Source: Thamnocephalis sphaerospora (lineage: Eukaryota > Zoopagomycota > Zoopagomycetes > Zoopagales > Sigmoideomycetaceae). Taken from it: a DNA stretch of 20,217 bases. Position 1 is the stretch's first letter; the number at the start of each line of letters is the position of its first letter. The translations under genes were made by a program, and so were the position numbers. Below are positions 1 through 10,372 of the stretch, piece by piece. The notes under the pieces were generated by a model. That model was not told the DNA's origin. It did not search any database and saw only the letters and a list, made by a program, of their open reading frames with translations. Where the stretch lies: NCBI GenBank assembly GCA_003614735.1, contig KZ992700.1, positions 1 to 20,217 of the forward strand, in the 5' to 3' direction.

Positions 1-98
1 CGGCCGTCAGCAAACGTAAACCTATCGGCCGTCTTGCTGCTGCCTCTGCTGCCGCTGCCTCTGCTGCCGCTGCCAGAATTTTGCGAAAGTTTGTCCAT
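1..98 (-). CDS. N-terminus of an unidentified protein, cut by the left window edge
   Basis: An ATG on the minus strand (positions 98-96) opens a frame of 32 codons that runs off the window with no stop. The predicted protein starts MDKLSQNSG, then has a Gly/Ser/Arg-rich stretch made by a 15-nt DNA repeat, then a more ordinary sequence (TADRFTFADG). The switch from low complexity to a mixed hydrophobic/charged sequence is what suggests a real N-terminus. A second minus frame over the same repeat is also open and Ala/Glu-rich, so the frame choice is not certain. If real, this gene is divergent from the monooxygenase gene about 2.1 kb away. No function can be given from 32 residues. Confidence 0.4.
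   Translation of the reverse strand, partial: MDKLSQNSGSGSRGSGSRGSSKTADRFTFADG
40..74. repeat. 15-nt tandem repeat, 2.3 copies
   Basis: The unit CTGCCTCTGCTGCCG occurs at 40-54 and 55-69, followed by a partial CTGCC at 70-74. The period is a multiple of three, so copy-number change would keep frame. On the minus strand it encodes a Gly-Ser-Arg-Gly-Ser pattern in the frame of the putative partial gene. Confidence 0.85.
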
Positions 99-2076
99 TG
101 TGCGGTCGAATGGTGGTAGTGAGAATTTCGTACCCATATACGCGAACTGAAGCGACAATGCGGGTAAAAGAGTGGCAACAGATGGATAAAAAGTAACCGA
201 AGACAGTGTGCGCGTGGCAGCGGCATTAAAGGGCATCTGCTTTGGACATGCACGTCACACAGACGTGCATCTAGACCACCCGAATAGAGCAAGTAAAGGG
301 AAAACAGGCGCGTCACCAATGGGCGCCAGCTGGCTACCCAAACTAGCCGTCAACCTCGGATCACAGTGCAGCCAGCTACGGCCAGTGTTACCAATGCTGG
401 CTAGCACGCATCATGCGGCAGCCTCACTTTCCGATACTCGGCGTACCGAGTCTACCGATTACAGTGGCTGGTAAGAGACGGGTGCATTAAATTTGAGGCA
501 GTGTTTGGCTGCACTACAGAATGGCAAGGAGAAATGCGGTGCACGTCGTCCAGCTCTTGCCAACCTGTACGCAGCCATACTAGCCACGAGCAATAGCGGT
601 CTGCGAATACAGACCAGCGACAGATGGTATGTGACCCAGTGCCGTAGGAATACAGCAAGCTACTCTGCAAGTCACCGTAGTCTGTGTGCTGCACGCTAAT
701 GTACGCATGCGTGTAGTGTCAGCATTGATAACTTGGTCGCTACTGCGCAGGCACTTGCATAGGCCAAGTGTGTACAGTACAGCACCATTTCATACTTGCT
801 AGCCAGATGCTCCTACTCTGTGTAAACACGCAATAGCCAGGAGAGAAAGTGTTTTGGCGGACAATCGTAGACAACTAGCCAAGCGTGTTGCGCTGCACAG
901 TTGGCCCTTACTTGCTAGATAAACAAGCTGTATTTACGTGTATGCTAGCGGAGAGCCGCACGAGTGACAGCGTGTACATGCTGGCAGGCATTTGTGCGTG
1001 CTGCGGCGACCTTTGTCTTTGCTTGTTACCTGTTGCATGTCACGCAAATGGCATGTGAGTGTTCCCCTACACCTGTCTGCCACTGCCGTCTGCTTCAGTC
1101 GTCCTTGCATCTGCCTTGCCTCCAGACGACCCTGTTTGTGATGCAAGTGTATGGCGTGCCGCTACTGGCGCCTCCGTTAGCGAACTGTATGCTAGCGCAG
1201 CACTGCAGCAAAAAGCCCACATTGTCCACCGCCGTTGGCATCGCATGCCGCCGTTAATCACGATTGTTATCATCAACCTACTACTGCTCACTTAGATGAA
1301 ATGGGTTAGCCCAGCACCGATGTTGCCCACTGTAAGCTCTCCTTCTCCTGATGCTATCGAACTGCCTGATCAAGCCTGTTTCCACAGCTGAAGAATCCAG
1401 GCACGACACCAAGGTCCTAGTGCGACAGCCATCTTGGCCGACTAAAATGCGCTGGCATGGAGGTCATCCCGTCGTCCGCTATCCGATGGTCATTAGAATA
1501 GATGAGTGAGACATGCTGCAAAAGCAATCTTACAGTACAGATGGCGATGGGAGGTTGCACAGTGGTCGGTATACGGGAGTAGTCGGATAAATTACGTCAA
1601 TAGATGCATCAAATTGGCACGTGTAGCGTTTTCCCGCCAATGTTGCGATTACCCAAGTGGCCGTCTAATTTGGCGCGCCGGTGCCTTCCGACCTTTGCCG
1701 CGTCATAGAGATTTGTGATGCATACGGCTGCTCAAGGCTTTACAGTTGCATGGGTGTTACCGATATAGACGTGTTACACACTGGTCCTGCTCCCAATCAT
1801 TTGTTACCAGCAGTCTGCACCAAGTTGGCCCGCCACTTTCCAATCTCGACACTCGATCACAGTAGGTTTTATCTGCTTAACATGGCTAGAGTAGTGACTG
1901 ATTTACGCTGTGGGTTTAATCAGGTAACATGAGAGTGCGAGTTGTTGGTGTCACCTCGGGCGGGGTAGATTGAACCGATGGTGAGTCAAATGACGTTGGG
2001 CCAGCTCACACGACATTTTATGCGCATGGCATTACATGTGGGCCAGCCGACCTAGTAAACGTCGCATTTTGCTGAA
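99..2076. other. Long intergenic region without a convincing gene
   Basis: All six frames are broken every few dozen codons and no family signature was seen. The only stretch that looks mildly coding is 975-1294 (+). There a GTGAGT donor (1054) and a CTTCAG acceptor (ending 1098) could join two frames. The downstream frame ends in a short hydrophobic tail (LITIVIINLLLL) and a stop at 1294. It has no clear start and no recognisable domain, so it is not called. No tRNA-like or rRNA-like sequence was noticed. The right end must hold the monooxygenase promoter. Confidence 0.5.
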
Positions 2077-2082
2077 TATAAA
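2077..2082 (+). promoter_or_regulatory. TATA box of the monooxygenase gene
   Basis: A TATAAA hexamer lies 122 bp before the first in-frame ATG (2204) of the FAD monooxygenase. Spacing typical of TATA promoters would put transcription start near 2107-2115. This is a motif match with supportive position only. Confidence 0.45.
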
Positions 2083-2114
2083 GACGTGACGCATCGCACT
2101 TGGTTGAAAAGTGC

Positions 2115-2156
2115 ATGGTAGTTACATCAAGTCCGACGCAGCTGCATCATCTCTAG
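2115..2156 (+). other. Short upstream ORF in the monooxygenase leader
   Basis: An ATG at 2115 starts a 13-codon frame with a TAG stop at 2154-2156, 47 bp before the main ATG. It lies in the leader only if transcription starts at or before 2114, which is borderline given the TATA box at 2077. Its role is therefore open. Confidence 0.3.
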
Positions 2157-2203
2157 CATCATTGTTGATCAAGAACCAGCTATCGTTCTACGCTCAATTC
2201 ACA

Positions 2204-4205
2204 ATGGATCATTCACCTCGCACAACAGCCGCTGGCAAGAAGCCTGAATCATTGCCCATAGGAATAGTGGGCGCAGGGCCAGCCGGTATGACCGCGGCTA
2301 TAGTTTTGGCCGAGCTTGGGGTTCCGGTGGAGATTTATGGTAGGTGCAAGCCGTGAGCCGATGGTGACGTCAACGCCTCAGCTCATACTAGCGTGTCCCA
2401 GAGCGTAATGCCAAGCCGACCACCGAGTGGCGCGCGCCGGCTATCCATGCTCGTACTTTGGAATTGTTTGCACGATACAATCTTATCGACCCGGTGTTGG
2501 CTGCTGGGAATAGCATTAGCAAAATGACCATGCTTATCAACGGAAGTCAGCGGACGCCGGCCGGCTTTGAAAACATGCGCAGCGAGTTTCCCATGGCTAT
2601 AATTTGTGCACAGACAGATACGGAGGAGATACTACGCAAGCGTTTGGCAGAGCTTGGAGTTCAGATTCACTGGTGCCACGAATTTGTTGACTATACGCAC
2701 AGCGAGAAAGGCGTAGTCGCGCGCTTCATAAAAAGCGTCGGTGGCAGTGGCAGTACATCGGCCGGCACCGAGAATGGCAGCACGGTGTCGCATTCATTCG
2801 CCTATCTAATAGGCTGCGATGGTGGCCGTAGCCGCATGCGCAAAGCGATTGGCGCCACGTTTGTTGGAAAAACGCTGGAGACGCGCTTTGCTGTCGGCGA
2901 TGTGCAAGCAAAGGCTGATTGGGTGCCGAATGCATGGTAAGCTATGGCTAGTGTGCGCGAAAAGGAATACGCTAACGCGCGCATACGCTTAGTCTTGTCC
3001 TGAACGCCGAAGGGTTAATGGGCATATTCCGCGTTCGCCCCAATCAGTATCGCGTGTTTTTTGTTATAGACGAAAGTCAGCAAAGCCTTCAAGCGGAAAC
3101 TTTTATTGAGATTGTCCGTCGCCGGACAGCCCCGAAAGAAATTGGAGATCCGGTGCTGCAAAGCTTTTCCGTGTTTACTGTTAACGAGCGCCGCTCCTCG
3201 CAGTTCATTTCTGAAGATGGCCGTGTGTTTCTATGTGGTGACGCAGGCCATGCGCATAGTCCGGCGGGTGGCCAAGGTATGAACGCATCGATACAGGACG
3301 CGGAGAATTTAGCTTGGAAGTTGGCCATGGTGTACCACGGTCAAGCACAAGCCAGCGTTCTGAAGACGTACGCTATGGAAAGAATGCCCGCGGCAGACGC
3401 CATCATTGCACTTTCTGCGCAGATGCTTGGACTGGTGCTGCGCTCTGCTAAAATGGTTTCCATCGCCAGCATGCTGATGAAACTTGCTGAATACAGGCCC
3501 ATCAGTGCTGCCCGCAAGGCAGCAGAGCAGCTGGCACAGCTGGCAATCGTTTACACGTCAGCAGACAATCCCTTCGTGGCACCTGAGCTCGCGGCATGGA
3601 GTGAGGCTGCTTACCAGGCTAGCAGCTGGTGGCCATTTTCCTGGGCCGCTGAAGATCTGTGCGTGCCTGGTGCTCGTGCCATAGATGGTCAGGTCATTGA
3701 ACGCGATGCAGCGAATCGGTCAATGCTGCGTTTGCGTCAGTGGCAAAGTCGCTATCTTGGCGCACATACTGCCGTTGTGTTTGTCGACTGCCACATTCTG
3801 CTGTCACCGTCGTCCGCTGGATCGCCCGTTTGTCAAATGGACAGCGATTCGGTCTCCCAGCTGGCTCATCTGGCCGAAATGCTCTCTGCATGTCAGCCTG
3901 CTATACCTGTGGCTGTGCTATTGCATAGTCACGAGAATGTAGCCACAGCTACGCGGCCGGCCGACGCTATTCTGGATGCCGTTACTGCTCAACTGCACAA
4001 AAGGTTCCCGACAATGCCTATCCTGGTGGATACCAGGCAGGAGGCACGCTACGATCAGCTCACTCTTTCTGATCTTTATGCATGCACTAACCTACACAAG
4101 CATGCTGTCTACCTTATTCGCCCGGATGCCTATGTGGCCAGCCGTGCTCCGCTGGATGCTGCCGCCGATGCATTCCGCAAACACATAGATGCTTGGCTTG
4201 AGTAG
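2204..4205 (+). CDS. FAD-dependent aromatic monooxygenase (phenol hydroxylase / PheA-TfdB type)
   Basis: Three exons, 2204-2339, 2402-2936 and 2993-4205, encode 627 aa. The introns are 62 nt (GTAGGT..CAG) and 56 nt (GTAAGC, branch CTAAC, TAG). The family uses NAD(P)H and O2 to hydroxylate phenolic rings through a flavin hydroperoxide. Visible motifs are the Rossmann GxGxxG (GIVGAGPAG, residues 20-28), the conserved segment right after the first intron (ERNAKPTTEWRAPAIHARTL, from residue 46), the DG motif (GCDGGRSR, from about 183) and the GD motif that binds the FAD ribityl/pyrophosphate (CGDAGHAHSPAGGQGMN, about 305-321). After about residue 430 a GARAxD segment leads into the thioredoxin-like C-terminal domain typical of this group. 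ATG 2204 is the first in-frame ATG. The substrate is unknown, and no signal peptide is evident. Convergent with the Yos9 gene. Confidence 0.92.
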
Positions 4206-4411
4206 GCAATTTGGACGTCATTATGCATCGGTGGCTTTTGCATTCGCTAACAGTGATGTGCAGCATAATGTATCATTTTCCATTATTATGTGCCGTATAC
4301 AGCTACCTATTCATTAAGTTTGGCAAATAATGACGTGCTATTGGTGTGCGCTCGTGTATGGCGCTTTACTTCACCTTTTACAAGGCTACTGGTGTAAAAA
4401 GGTGTATCGGT
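4206..4411. other. Convergent 3' intergenic region
   Basis: This 206-bp gap lies between the stop codons of the monooxygenase (+) and the Yos9 gene (-). It is more AT-rich than its flanks and contains AATAAT/ATTATT words on both strands that could serve as fungal polyadenylation signals. No ORF is supported. Confidence 0.5.
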
Positions 4412-6592
4412 TTATAGCTCATCATGATGTGTTTGGAGATGCTGCCTGAAAAGCTTAGCTAGCACGTCGCCATCGTTGTTATCGCCGTCATCATCACTGT
4501 CGTCGTCGTCGTTGTCGTCGTCGTCGTTGTTGGCCAGCTTATCAGTACCACGCTCACCGTGCTTATCCTTTTTTAGTACGCTCTCCAGAAACTGATCGTA
4601 AACCTGCTGCCACTCGGCAATGGTTGCTGCATCCACGTGAAGCCCTGTTGTGTGGCTGTGTGCTTAGCATGCGCAAACCTCGACGCAAACACAGCTAGTT
4701 ACCGGATGCATCGCCCTCGCTAGCTGCCGTGCGCTTTTTGTCGGTCTTCTTTCCAGCCTCTTTGGCGGCCGTATCTTTGTCCTCATCCTGGGCAAGGTGA
4801 TCTCCGAGCTCTTGCACCTTTAGCTTTCCATTTTGATCAAGAGTAAGAATGTGAAGCTGATGCGGTTCTGCCTCAGTGTGACGCTTATTGGACTCGTCCT
4901 TCTCCTCGTCTCCTGCTGCCTTTTCAAGCTTTTCCAGATACTTTTGCACTATCGTATCCATTTCCTCCATTATGTTGTTCTGCGCCTTATGCCTACTTTT
5001 TGTGGCTGATCCACCATCGTCTGCGTTTCCACCTGCTAATGGATCCGACGTCTTTCCCTTTGGCCGTAGTTTTGCTTTGCCCTGTGCATGACGATGAAGC
5101 GATGATTTCTTTGCCTTGTCGGCCAGCTTGGCAACCGACTTTAGCTGCGCCCGGTAAACCTGCAGTAGATCGTCGATATTTCTATCAACATCGGTTTTCT
5201 CGCTTGCTTTTGCATCGTCCGCCGGAGGTTTTAGTCCAAAAAGTCGGAATACATCCTGAATACTGGTGTCCGGCATGCTGCCCTTACGTTTGGGTATGTC
5301 TTTGACTTTTTGCACTTTCCTTGTGGGAGACACCGGGGTTTCCTTTCGGGCCTCGCCTTCCATGCGTTTCAGTGCACGTTCCCGCGCGCGTACATATACA
5401 TCGTCGCGTACAATTAGCTTGCAAGAGATGCGATCTGTTTCACTGCGCTTTGGCCCCGCAAAGACCGGATCTGTGCAAAGACGCGGCGTATGGACAACGA
5501 TCGTATATCGGCATATGCTAGGCTCTTCGATATAGGCTATCTTTTCCGAGCCAGACTGGCTGCACACGTACTAAAGTTGCATCCACCAGGCTATTAGCTG
5601 CTGGTCGCAGAGTACAACATTGTGGTCGGCCTACCTGCACTTGGGTGCTACGTGGTTGGCCAGTCAGATCGCATATGCTGCCGCCCGCCCAGTGCTGCAA
5701 AAGATGGCGTCGCTCTCCCGACACGTCGAGTACTGTACGACCGTCGCGATTCCCCTTATGCTGCTGCGCCGCGGCCCTTTCGTCCTGCGGCTCTTCATCG
5801 CGTATCATGGGTACACGATAGTGGTATCTGCCCAGTGTGTATGCTACTCCTTTGTCTGTGTCGTCAATCGGCTCGTGGTACTGCGTAAAGCTTTTACCAT
5901 AGCAGAACTCATAGGACCACCACTCTTGATGCTGTTTGTCACAGAAGCAACCGAACGGCGGTCGCGTCAGTATTCTATACTAGTTGGTCTGGCGCGCACT
6001 GCGTACGTACGCTATAAATGCAGCTTTTCTTTTTCATTGGCTCCAAAAGCAGCGTGGCGTTCTTTACACGCTCTTCTTCAAGCTCCTCCTCGGAACGCTT
6101 TGATGCTTCTGCAGCCTTGCCAACATCTTTTCCGTTACCCTCCTCCACCGGTGTTTGAGTGGCCTGCGCTGCAGATGCATGTCCGGTCTTGGTCGTATGC
6201 CGTGCCTTTACTGGAGGTAGCTGGCAGAAAAACTGCTGCTGCTGATTCAGCCGCATGATGTACGCCTCTCCCGCTGCCGCCGCGGTACGACTGACGCTGC
6301 GGTCGGATAATACTCGCTGTTTTAGCTGCGCAAGCGGCACATTGTCGTCGTTGTTGTTGTCGCTGGCAATTTGAGCAAAGGACGCAGCGGGCGCAGCAAG
6401 AAACTGGGATATGCGGCTTTCCGGCACCACCTCGCGCGAGAACAGTATGTTGTAGCGTGGCCGTGCGCTAATGTCCTCGATAAAGTCAGGAAATAGCTGC
6501 GCAGCGCGATGAGCGGTGGCACCAGCTACGCCCAGCGCGCAGGTCAGCAGAAAAGCAGCCGCAGTCGCAGCCTGCGATGCGTGCGATCGCAT
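4412..6592 (-). CDS. YOS9: OS-9/Yos9 ER quality-control lectin (MRH domain, C-terminal HDEL)
   Basis: Four exons on the minus strand, 6592-6011, 5931-5635, 5570-4703 and 4644-4412, encode 659 aa. OS-9/Yos9 recognises trimmed mannose glycans on misfolded ER proteins and delivers them to the Hrd1 ligase for ERAD. Residues 1-27 form a signal peptide (MRSH...AFLLTCALGV). The family N-terminal block with RPRYNILF follows, and the MRH domain runs from about 186 to 330. Expected sugar-contact residues are present: the WW pair (198-199, in EWWSYEFCYGK), Gln211 (FTQYHE), Arg288 (TGQPRST), Glu309 and Tyr315 (EEPSICRY). Then comes LVVHTPRLC-like TIVVHTPRLC, a long charged linker, an Asp-rich run and a terminal HDEL. 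Introns are 79, 64 and 58 nt. ATG 6592 is the first ATG in frame and gives the signal peptide directly. The last exon is supported by HDEL and by phase agreement. Confidence 0.93.
4645..4702 (-). other. Last intron of YOS9, separating the HDEL exon
   Basis: This 58-nt intron starts GTAACT, has a TGCTAAG branch-like word and ends CAACAG. Read through unspliced, the frame meets a TAG (4697-4695) two codons after the exon, giving a protein that ends ASGN and lacks the acidic tail and HDEL. Confidence 0.85.
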
Positions 6593-7814
6593 GCCGGACG
6601 ACAAGTGTGAGGACAGCAGCGGATACGCAAGGTGGACGTCGTTGGCGTGCAGCAACAATGGATGGCGTGTTAGCAGAGTGGTCACAGGAGTGGTATTGGC
6701 AAACAGGATGGAGACGTAGCAAACGACTGCGTGTGGCACAGGCAGTAGCAGCCAGTCATATTCGGCCAAGTCACATCCAATTCAATTGTGTTTTGGCGTA
6801 GACGCACAGCCAGCGCATCATTTGTTTTCAAGATAGGAGACAGCGACGGTCATGGACAAGCGATGCACCGTAGCGGCGCAAGGAGAGAGCGTGTACAGGC
6901 AAGGTCTTGATGGTGGTGATGGTGAGGGCGAGGCGAGAACAAATGTGCGCCGTCGTAAGGCTGTACGACGGAGAGATGCTGGCTCGCTGACAGCGGCACA
7001 GCATGATCGATGCGCAGAGCTAGGCGCATGCGGACAACGAGGGCACAGTAGGCCAGACAGGAAGCGGTACGCGCATATCTGTGGGCAGGCATGGCTGCGC
7101 CTGGCTCGTTACTGGTATTGCTGACATTGCATCGGATCCCAGCGGCAGTGACAGAGTGTGATGCGCTGCTTTGGTGAGCGACAGCACAGCGCGAGCAGAC
7201 TCGCCGGGAACGCGACGAAAGCAGAGGAGGCACCCCTCGCAGCAGGCCCGGAGGTGAGCAAGGGGAGTACATGGCGTGGTGGAAGAGGGTCATGGCGGAC
7301 GAATAACAGTGGCAGCGGCGGCGACCAAATGGCGAGCACGCGCACGATGCACATCAAATGTAGTGTGCAGGCCCACGGAGAAAAGAGGAGCGCGTGGAAC
7401 ACTATGTAGCGCTGACAGGCAGGTAAAGCATAGTCGACACGACTATGCAGCAATGCAGGCCGTGGCCATGGTAGACGATAACGGGGCGGAGAACAGCAAG
7501 TGGAAAGTGGCAAAGGCAAGCGGCAATGGTAGAGCGGTATAAATGGCGTTGGCCGACAAGCGGGAAAGAGCGAGCACAACGGGGTGAGCGCAGTGGTTAT
7601 AGTTGGCCGGCAGGATGGAAGAGCCGTGCGCGCGTGCTGGCGAGTAAAGGTGACAGAGAAAGCGTGTAGTATGAAGACGGGTGCACCATGGCATCTACCG
7701 AAAAGCGTGGCGGGCGGTGCAGAGGAAAGCGCCACCGGACATCAAAAGGTGCGCAGGCGTATTTACGTGCATAAATGCGTATAAGCATGTAGGCGAAACA
7801 TGCATGCTGCGGCA
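6593..7814. other. Intergenic region: DHH1 3' end and YOS9 5' region
   Basis: About 1.2 kb separates two minus-strand genes. From roughly 6840 to 7780 the plus strand is visibly rich in G and A, so the sense strand of both neighbours is pyrimidine-rich. Long open frames occur on both strands here (for example 7109-7735 minus), but they are Pro/Ser/Leu/Arg/Cys-rich and lack any domain pattern. I read them as products of stop-poor composition. No RNA gene was seen. Confidence 0.5.
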
Positions 7815-9419
7815 TTACGCGTTGCGCACGCCACCCGCTGCTTGGCCATTTGCATTGCCACCACCGCCACCGCCACCGCCACCACCGTGCTGATGCCGGT
7901 TATTGTTACGACGCCGCTGCTGGTTCCGGTGATGCGACTGCGGCTGCTGCTGGTGATGTGCCTGTTGGTGGTGGTGATGGTTGCTTGTGCCGTATGCGTG
8001 CGGGCCGTGACTCTGCTGCTGCTGCTGCTGATGGTGATGATGGTGCTGATGCAGCTGCCGCTGGTAGTGCCGCTGCTGCTGGAACTGCTGCTGCAATAGC
8101 TGCTGCTGCTCGGCCTGCTGCTGCGGCGTAACGCGTGGCTGGCCCGCGGCCTCTTCGAGCAGGTTGGGCGCCACATAGAGGCGCTTGTCAATGACCGGCG
8201 GGATCGGCTGGATCTCCGTGCCCAGCTCCTGCTCAATCTTGTACAGATTGAAGCGGTCATCGTAGGTGATGAGGTTGATGGCCAGACCCAGATGGCCGAA
8301 CCGGCCGCTACGGCCTATTCGATGCAAATACGTTTCGGCGTTCTTGGGAAAGTCAAAGTTGATGACCACGTTAACCGCCTGGATGTCGATACCGCGTGTA
8401 AGCAGGTCGGAGCAGACCAGGTTGCGGCTGGAACCCTGGCGGAAATCGTGGAAGACACGGTTGCGATTCTGCTGCGGCATTTTAGCGTGACTGTAGAAAC
8501 ACGAGTAGCCCAGCTCGGTGATCTTTTTGGCCAGCAGCTCAACACGGTTGGTGGAGTTGCAGAAGATGATGGACTGGTTGATTTGCAGCTTGGAGAAGAG
8601 CGTGTTTAGACAGTGCACCTTTTGCCGCTCCTCGACAAACGCATAGTACTGCGTGACACCGCGCAGCGTCAGCTCGTCCATAAGGTTGATCTCGTACGGC
8701 TTGACCATGTACTTGTCCTTGAACGACTTTACAATGATGGGGAACGTGGCGCTGTAGAGCATAATCTGGCGGTCCTTGGGGAAAAAGCCAAGCAGCCGCT
8801 CCACAACCGGCGAAAACTCGGGACTCAGCAGCTTGTCGGCTTCGTCCATGACAAACGTCGGGCACTCGCTAAAGTCGGCCACGCCCTTGCTCGCCAAGTC
8901 TAGAATGCGGCCTGGCGTGCCTACAAGGATGTGCACGGGCTGTGCCAGACGCATGATATCGTCTTTGAGCGTGGTACCGCCGGTCGTCACCATTACTTCA
9001 ATGTTGAGGTGCTTGCCCAGCGTCTTGCACACCTGCGACGTTTGCAGGGCCAGCTCGCGCGTCGGCACCAACAGCAGCGCCTGGATCTTGGACTTGCGCG
9101 GCTGCACTTTTTCCAGCGACGGGATGACAAACGCCGCGGTCTTGCCGGTTCCGTTTTTGGCACGCGCCAAAATGTCGCGGCCGGTCAGTGCAATGGGAAT
9201 CGACTCTTCCTGGATGGGCGACGGCCGCTCAAAGCCAGCCTCGAAGATGCCCATGAGCAGCTCGCGCTTCAGATACAGTTCCTCAAACTCGACGCCTTTG
9301 GTGTTGGTGACGTCTTCCGTTTGAGGGCGGGTGTCCTTGGCAGGCAGATTCAGCTGCGTTTTCCAGCTCTCCTGATCACCGCCCGCAGGCGGATGCTGTG
9401 GCAGCATATGCGAAGCCAT
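7815..9419 (-). CDS. DHH1: DEAD-box RNA helicase Dhh1/DDX6/Me31B
   Basis: A single uninterrupted exon encodes 534 aa. Dhh1 is a cytoplasmic ATP-dependent RNA helicase that represses translation, promotes decapping with Dcp1-Dcp2/Pat1/Edc3 and nucleates P-bodies. All helicase motifs are intact: Q motif ([13 protein letters not shown], from 63), motif I AKNGTGKT (87-94), PTRELALQ (119-126), TPGR (168-171), DEAD (192-195), SAT (223-225), IIFCNS (284-289), TRGID (341-345) and HRIGRSGR (366-373). The core ends near 426, as in Dhh1 orthologues. Residues 427-534 form a low-complexity tail of Gln and His runs, Asn/Arg patches and ten consecutive Gly. The length is slightly above typical fungal Dhh1. 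The start is the first ATG and gives a normal short N-terminus. Unlike its neighbours, the coding region has no intron. Confidence 0.97.
   Translation of the reverse strand: MASHMLPQHPPAGGDQESWKTQLNLPAKDTRPQTEDVTNTKGVEFEELYLKRELLMGIFEAGFERPSPIQEESIPIALTGRDILARAKNGTGKTAAFVIPSLEKVQPRKSKIQALLLVPTRELALQTSQVCKTLGKHLNIEVMVTTGGTTLKDDIMRLAQPVHILVGTPGRILDLASKGVADFSECPTFVMDEADKLLSPEFSPVVERLLGFFPKDRQIMLYSATFPIIVKSFKDKYMVKPYEINLMDELTLRGVTQYYAFVEERQKVHCLNTLFSKLQINQSIIFCNSTNRVELLAKKITELGYSCFYSHAKMPQQNRNRVFHDFRQGSSRNLVCSDLLTRGIDIQAVNVVINFDFPKNAETYLHRIGRSGRFGHLGLAINLITYDDRFNLYKIEQELGTEIQPIPPVIDKRLYVAPNLLEEAAGQPRVTPQQQAEQQQLLQQQFQQQRHYQRQLHQHHHHHQQQQQQSHGPHAYGTSNHHHHQQAHHQQQPQSHHRNQQRRRNNNRHQHGGGGGGGGGGNANGQAAGGVRNA
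7857..8130 (-). repeat. Trinucleotide-rich tract encoding Gln/His/Gly runs of Dhh1
   Basis: The DNA is built from CTG/TGG/TGA/CCG-type triplets (read on +). It encodes Gln-rich segments interrupted by five- and four-residue His runs and a ten-residue Gly run. Codons within runs are mixed only slightly, so the tract could vary in length between strains. Confidence 0.8.
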
Positions 9420-10305
9420 GCTGCGTCCGTGCTACCCTGAGCAAGCAGGGCCGAACGAGGAAGAACAGGACTGTGGCCAGCGACCGGCGTGGGGCACTCA
9501 ATGTGCGCGTGGATTCTGGTGTTTGGCAACCCGCCGGACAAGCTATGCCGTGGGCGTGGAGACAATGTGCGGCCGGGCGCTTCGCGTATGATACAGAAAA
9601 GAGCGTTGTCACGATGAGGTGGTGCGCCTGCCCGCCCGGCAGGAGGAGAGAAAAGCGGGGATTGGCGGGCAAAACGGGTGAGCAAGCGGCAAACAGGCGA
9701 TTGCAGCGAGGACAGCCACAGGATGGATGCACCGCGGGTGTGTGGCAGCAGTCGGAAAGGAGAGGGTATGAGCGAGCGAGAGGGAAAGCGGGGGAACGCG
9801 GGCGCGTAGGCGTGTGGGTGCGTGGTGCGGCGAGCAGGTGTACGAAAAGGAAAGAGGCGCAAAGTAAGCGGGTGCGCACACGAGCGCCGCGCAAAAGAGG
9901 CGTGGTAAGCGGCCGGCAAGATCAAATGTAGAGCCACACGCACAACCTCATGCGTACTCACCCTGTGTAGCAAGCACGCGCAGCACCTACGCTCCGTGTA
10001 TGCGTTGGCCAGCCGAAGAGCCGTGTCGTGTGCCGCGCAAGAGGCCGTTCCGGGTAGGATTGTCGCCTGTGACGTGGGTGCAGATGGCAAAGCGGCCAAC
10101 TAGCAAAGAGGCTTTCAAAAGGCAACGATCGGTGGTGGAGTAATAACGCGCACGCGCGAGGATGCGAGAAACACGGCCGCGTAAAGATGAGAAGGAAGAA
10201 AAGAGCGAGATAGCAGCCGTAATGGCAGCAACAGCACAGAGGCAACTGTAGTAGAACGGTGAGCGTTGAGTGAACCGCAGACAGATGCGTGGCAGACAGG
10301 CCAAG

Positions 10306-10330
10306 GGAGAGAGAGAAAGAGAGAGAGAAG
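10306..10330. repeat. GA-rich simple repeat (CT-rich in DHH1 sense)
   Basis: An interrupted GA dinucleotide run lies about 900 bp upstream of the DHH1 ATG. CT tracts are common promoter elements in fungi. Confidence 0.7.
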
Positions 10331-10353
10331 CAGGTGAGCAAGCAAGCGTACGT

Positions 10354-10372
10354 GGGTGGTGGTGGTGGTGGT
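10354..10372. repeat. GGT trinucleotide repeat
   Basis: Six GGT units follow a GGG on the plus strand within the DHH1 upstream region. It does not lie in a supported coding frame. Confidence 0.75.

Noticed and set aside
964-1294. Possible two-exon small gene with a hydrophobic C-terminus
   Set aside because: No convincing ATG, no recognised family, and the upstream frame starts only at a GTG. Mentioned under the intergenic region only.
5620-6258. 212-codon plus-strand frame opposite YOS9
   Set aside because: It overlaps exons 1-2 and both flanking introns of YOS9, whose MRH motifs are unmistakable on the minus strand.
8266-9440. Several long open frames opposite DHH1 (for example 8776-9324 and 8931-9440, +)
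   Set aside because: They mirror the helicase coding region on the other strand and have no domain pattern of their own.
9350-10099. 249-codon minus-strand frame upstream of DHH1, overlapping its first codons in another frame, and 9398-9931 on plus
   Set aside because: Ser/Pro/Leu/Arg/Cys-rich sequence without motifs, in a stop-poor purine/pyrimidine-skewed block where both strands are open.
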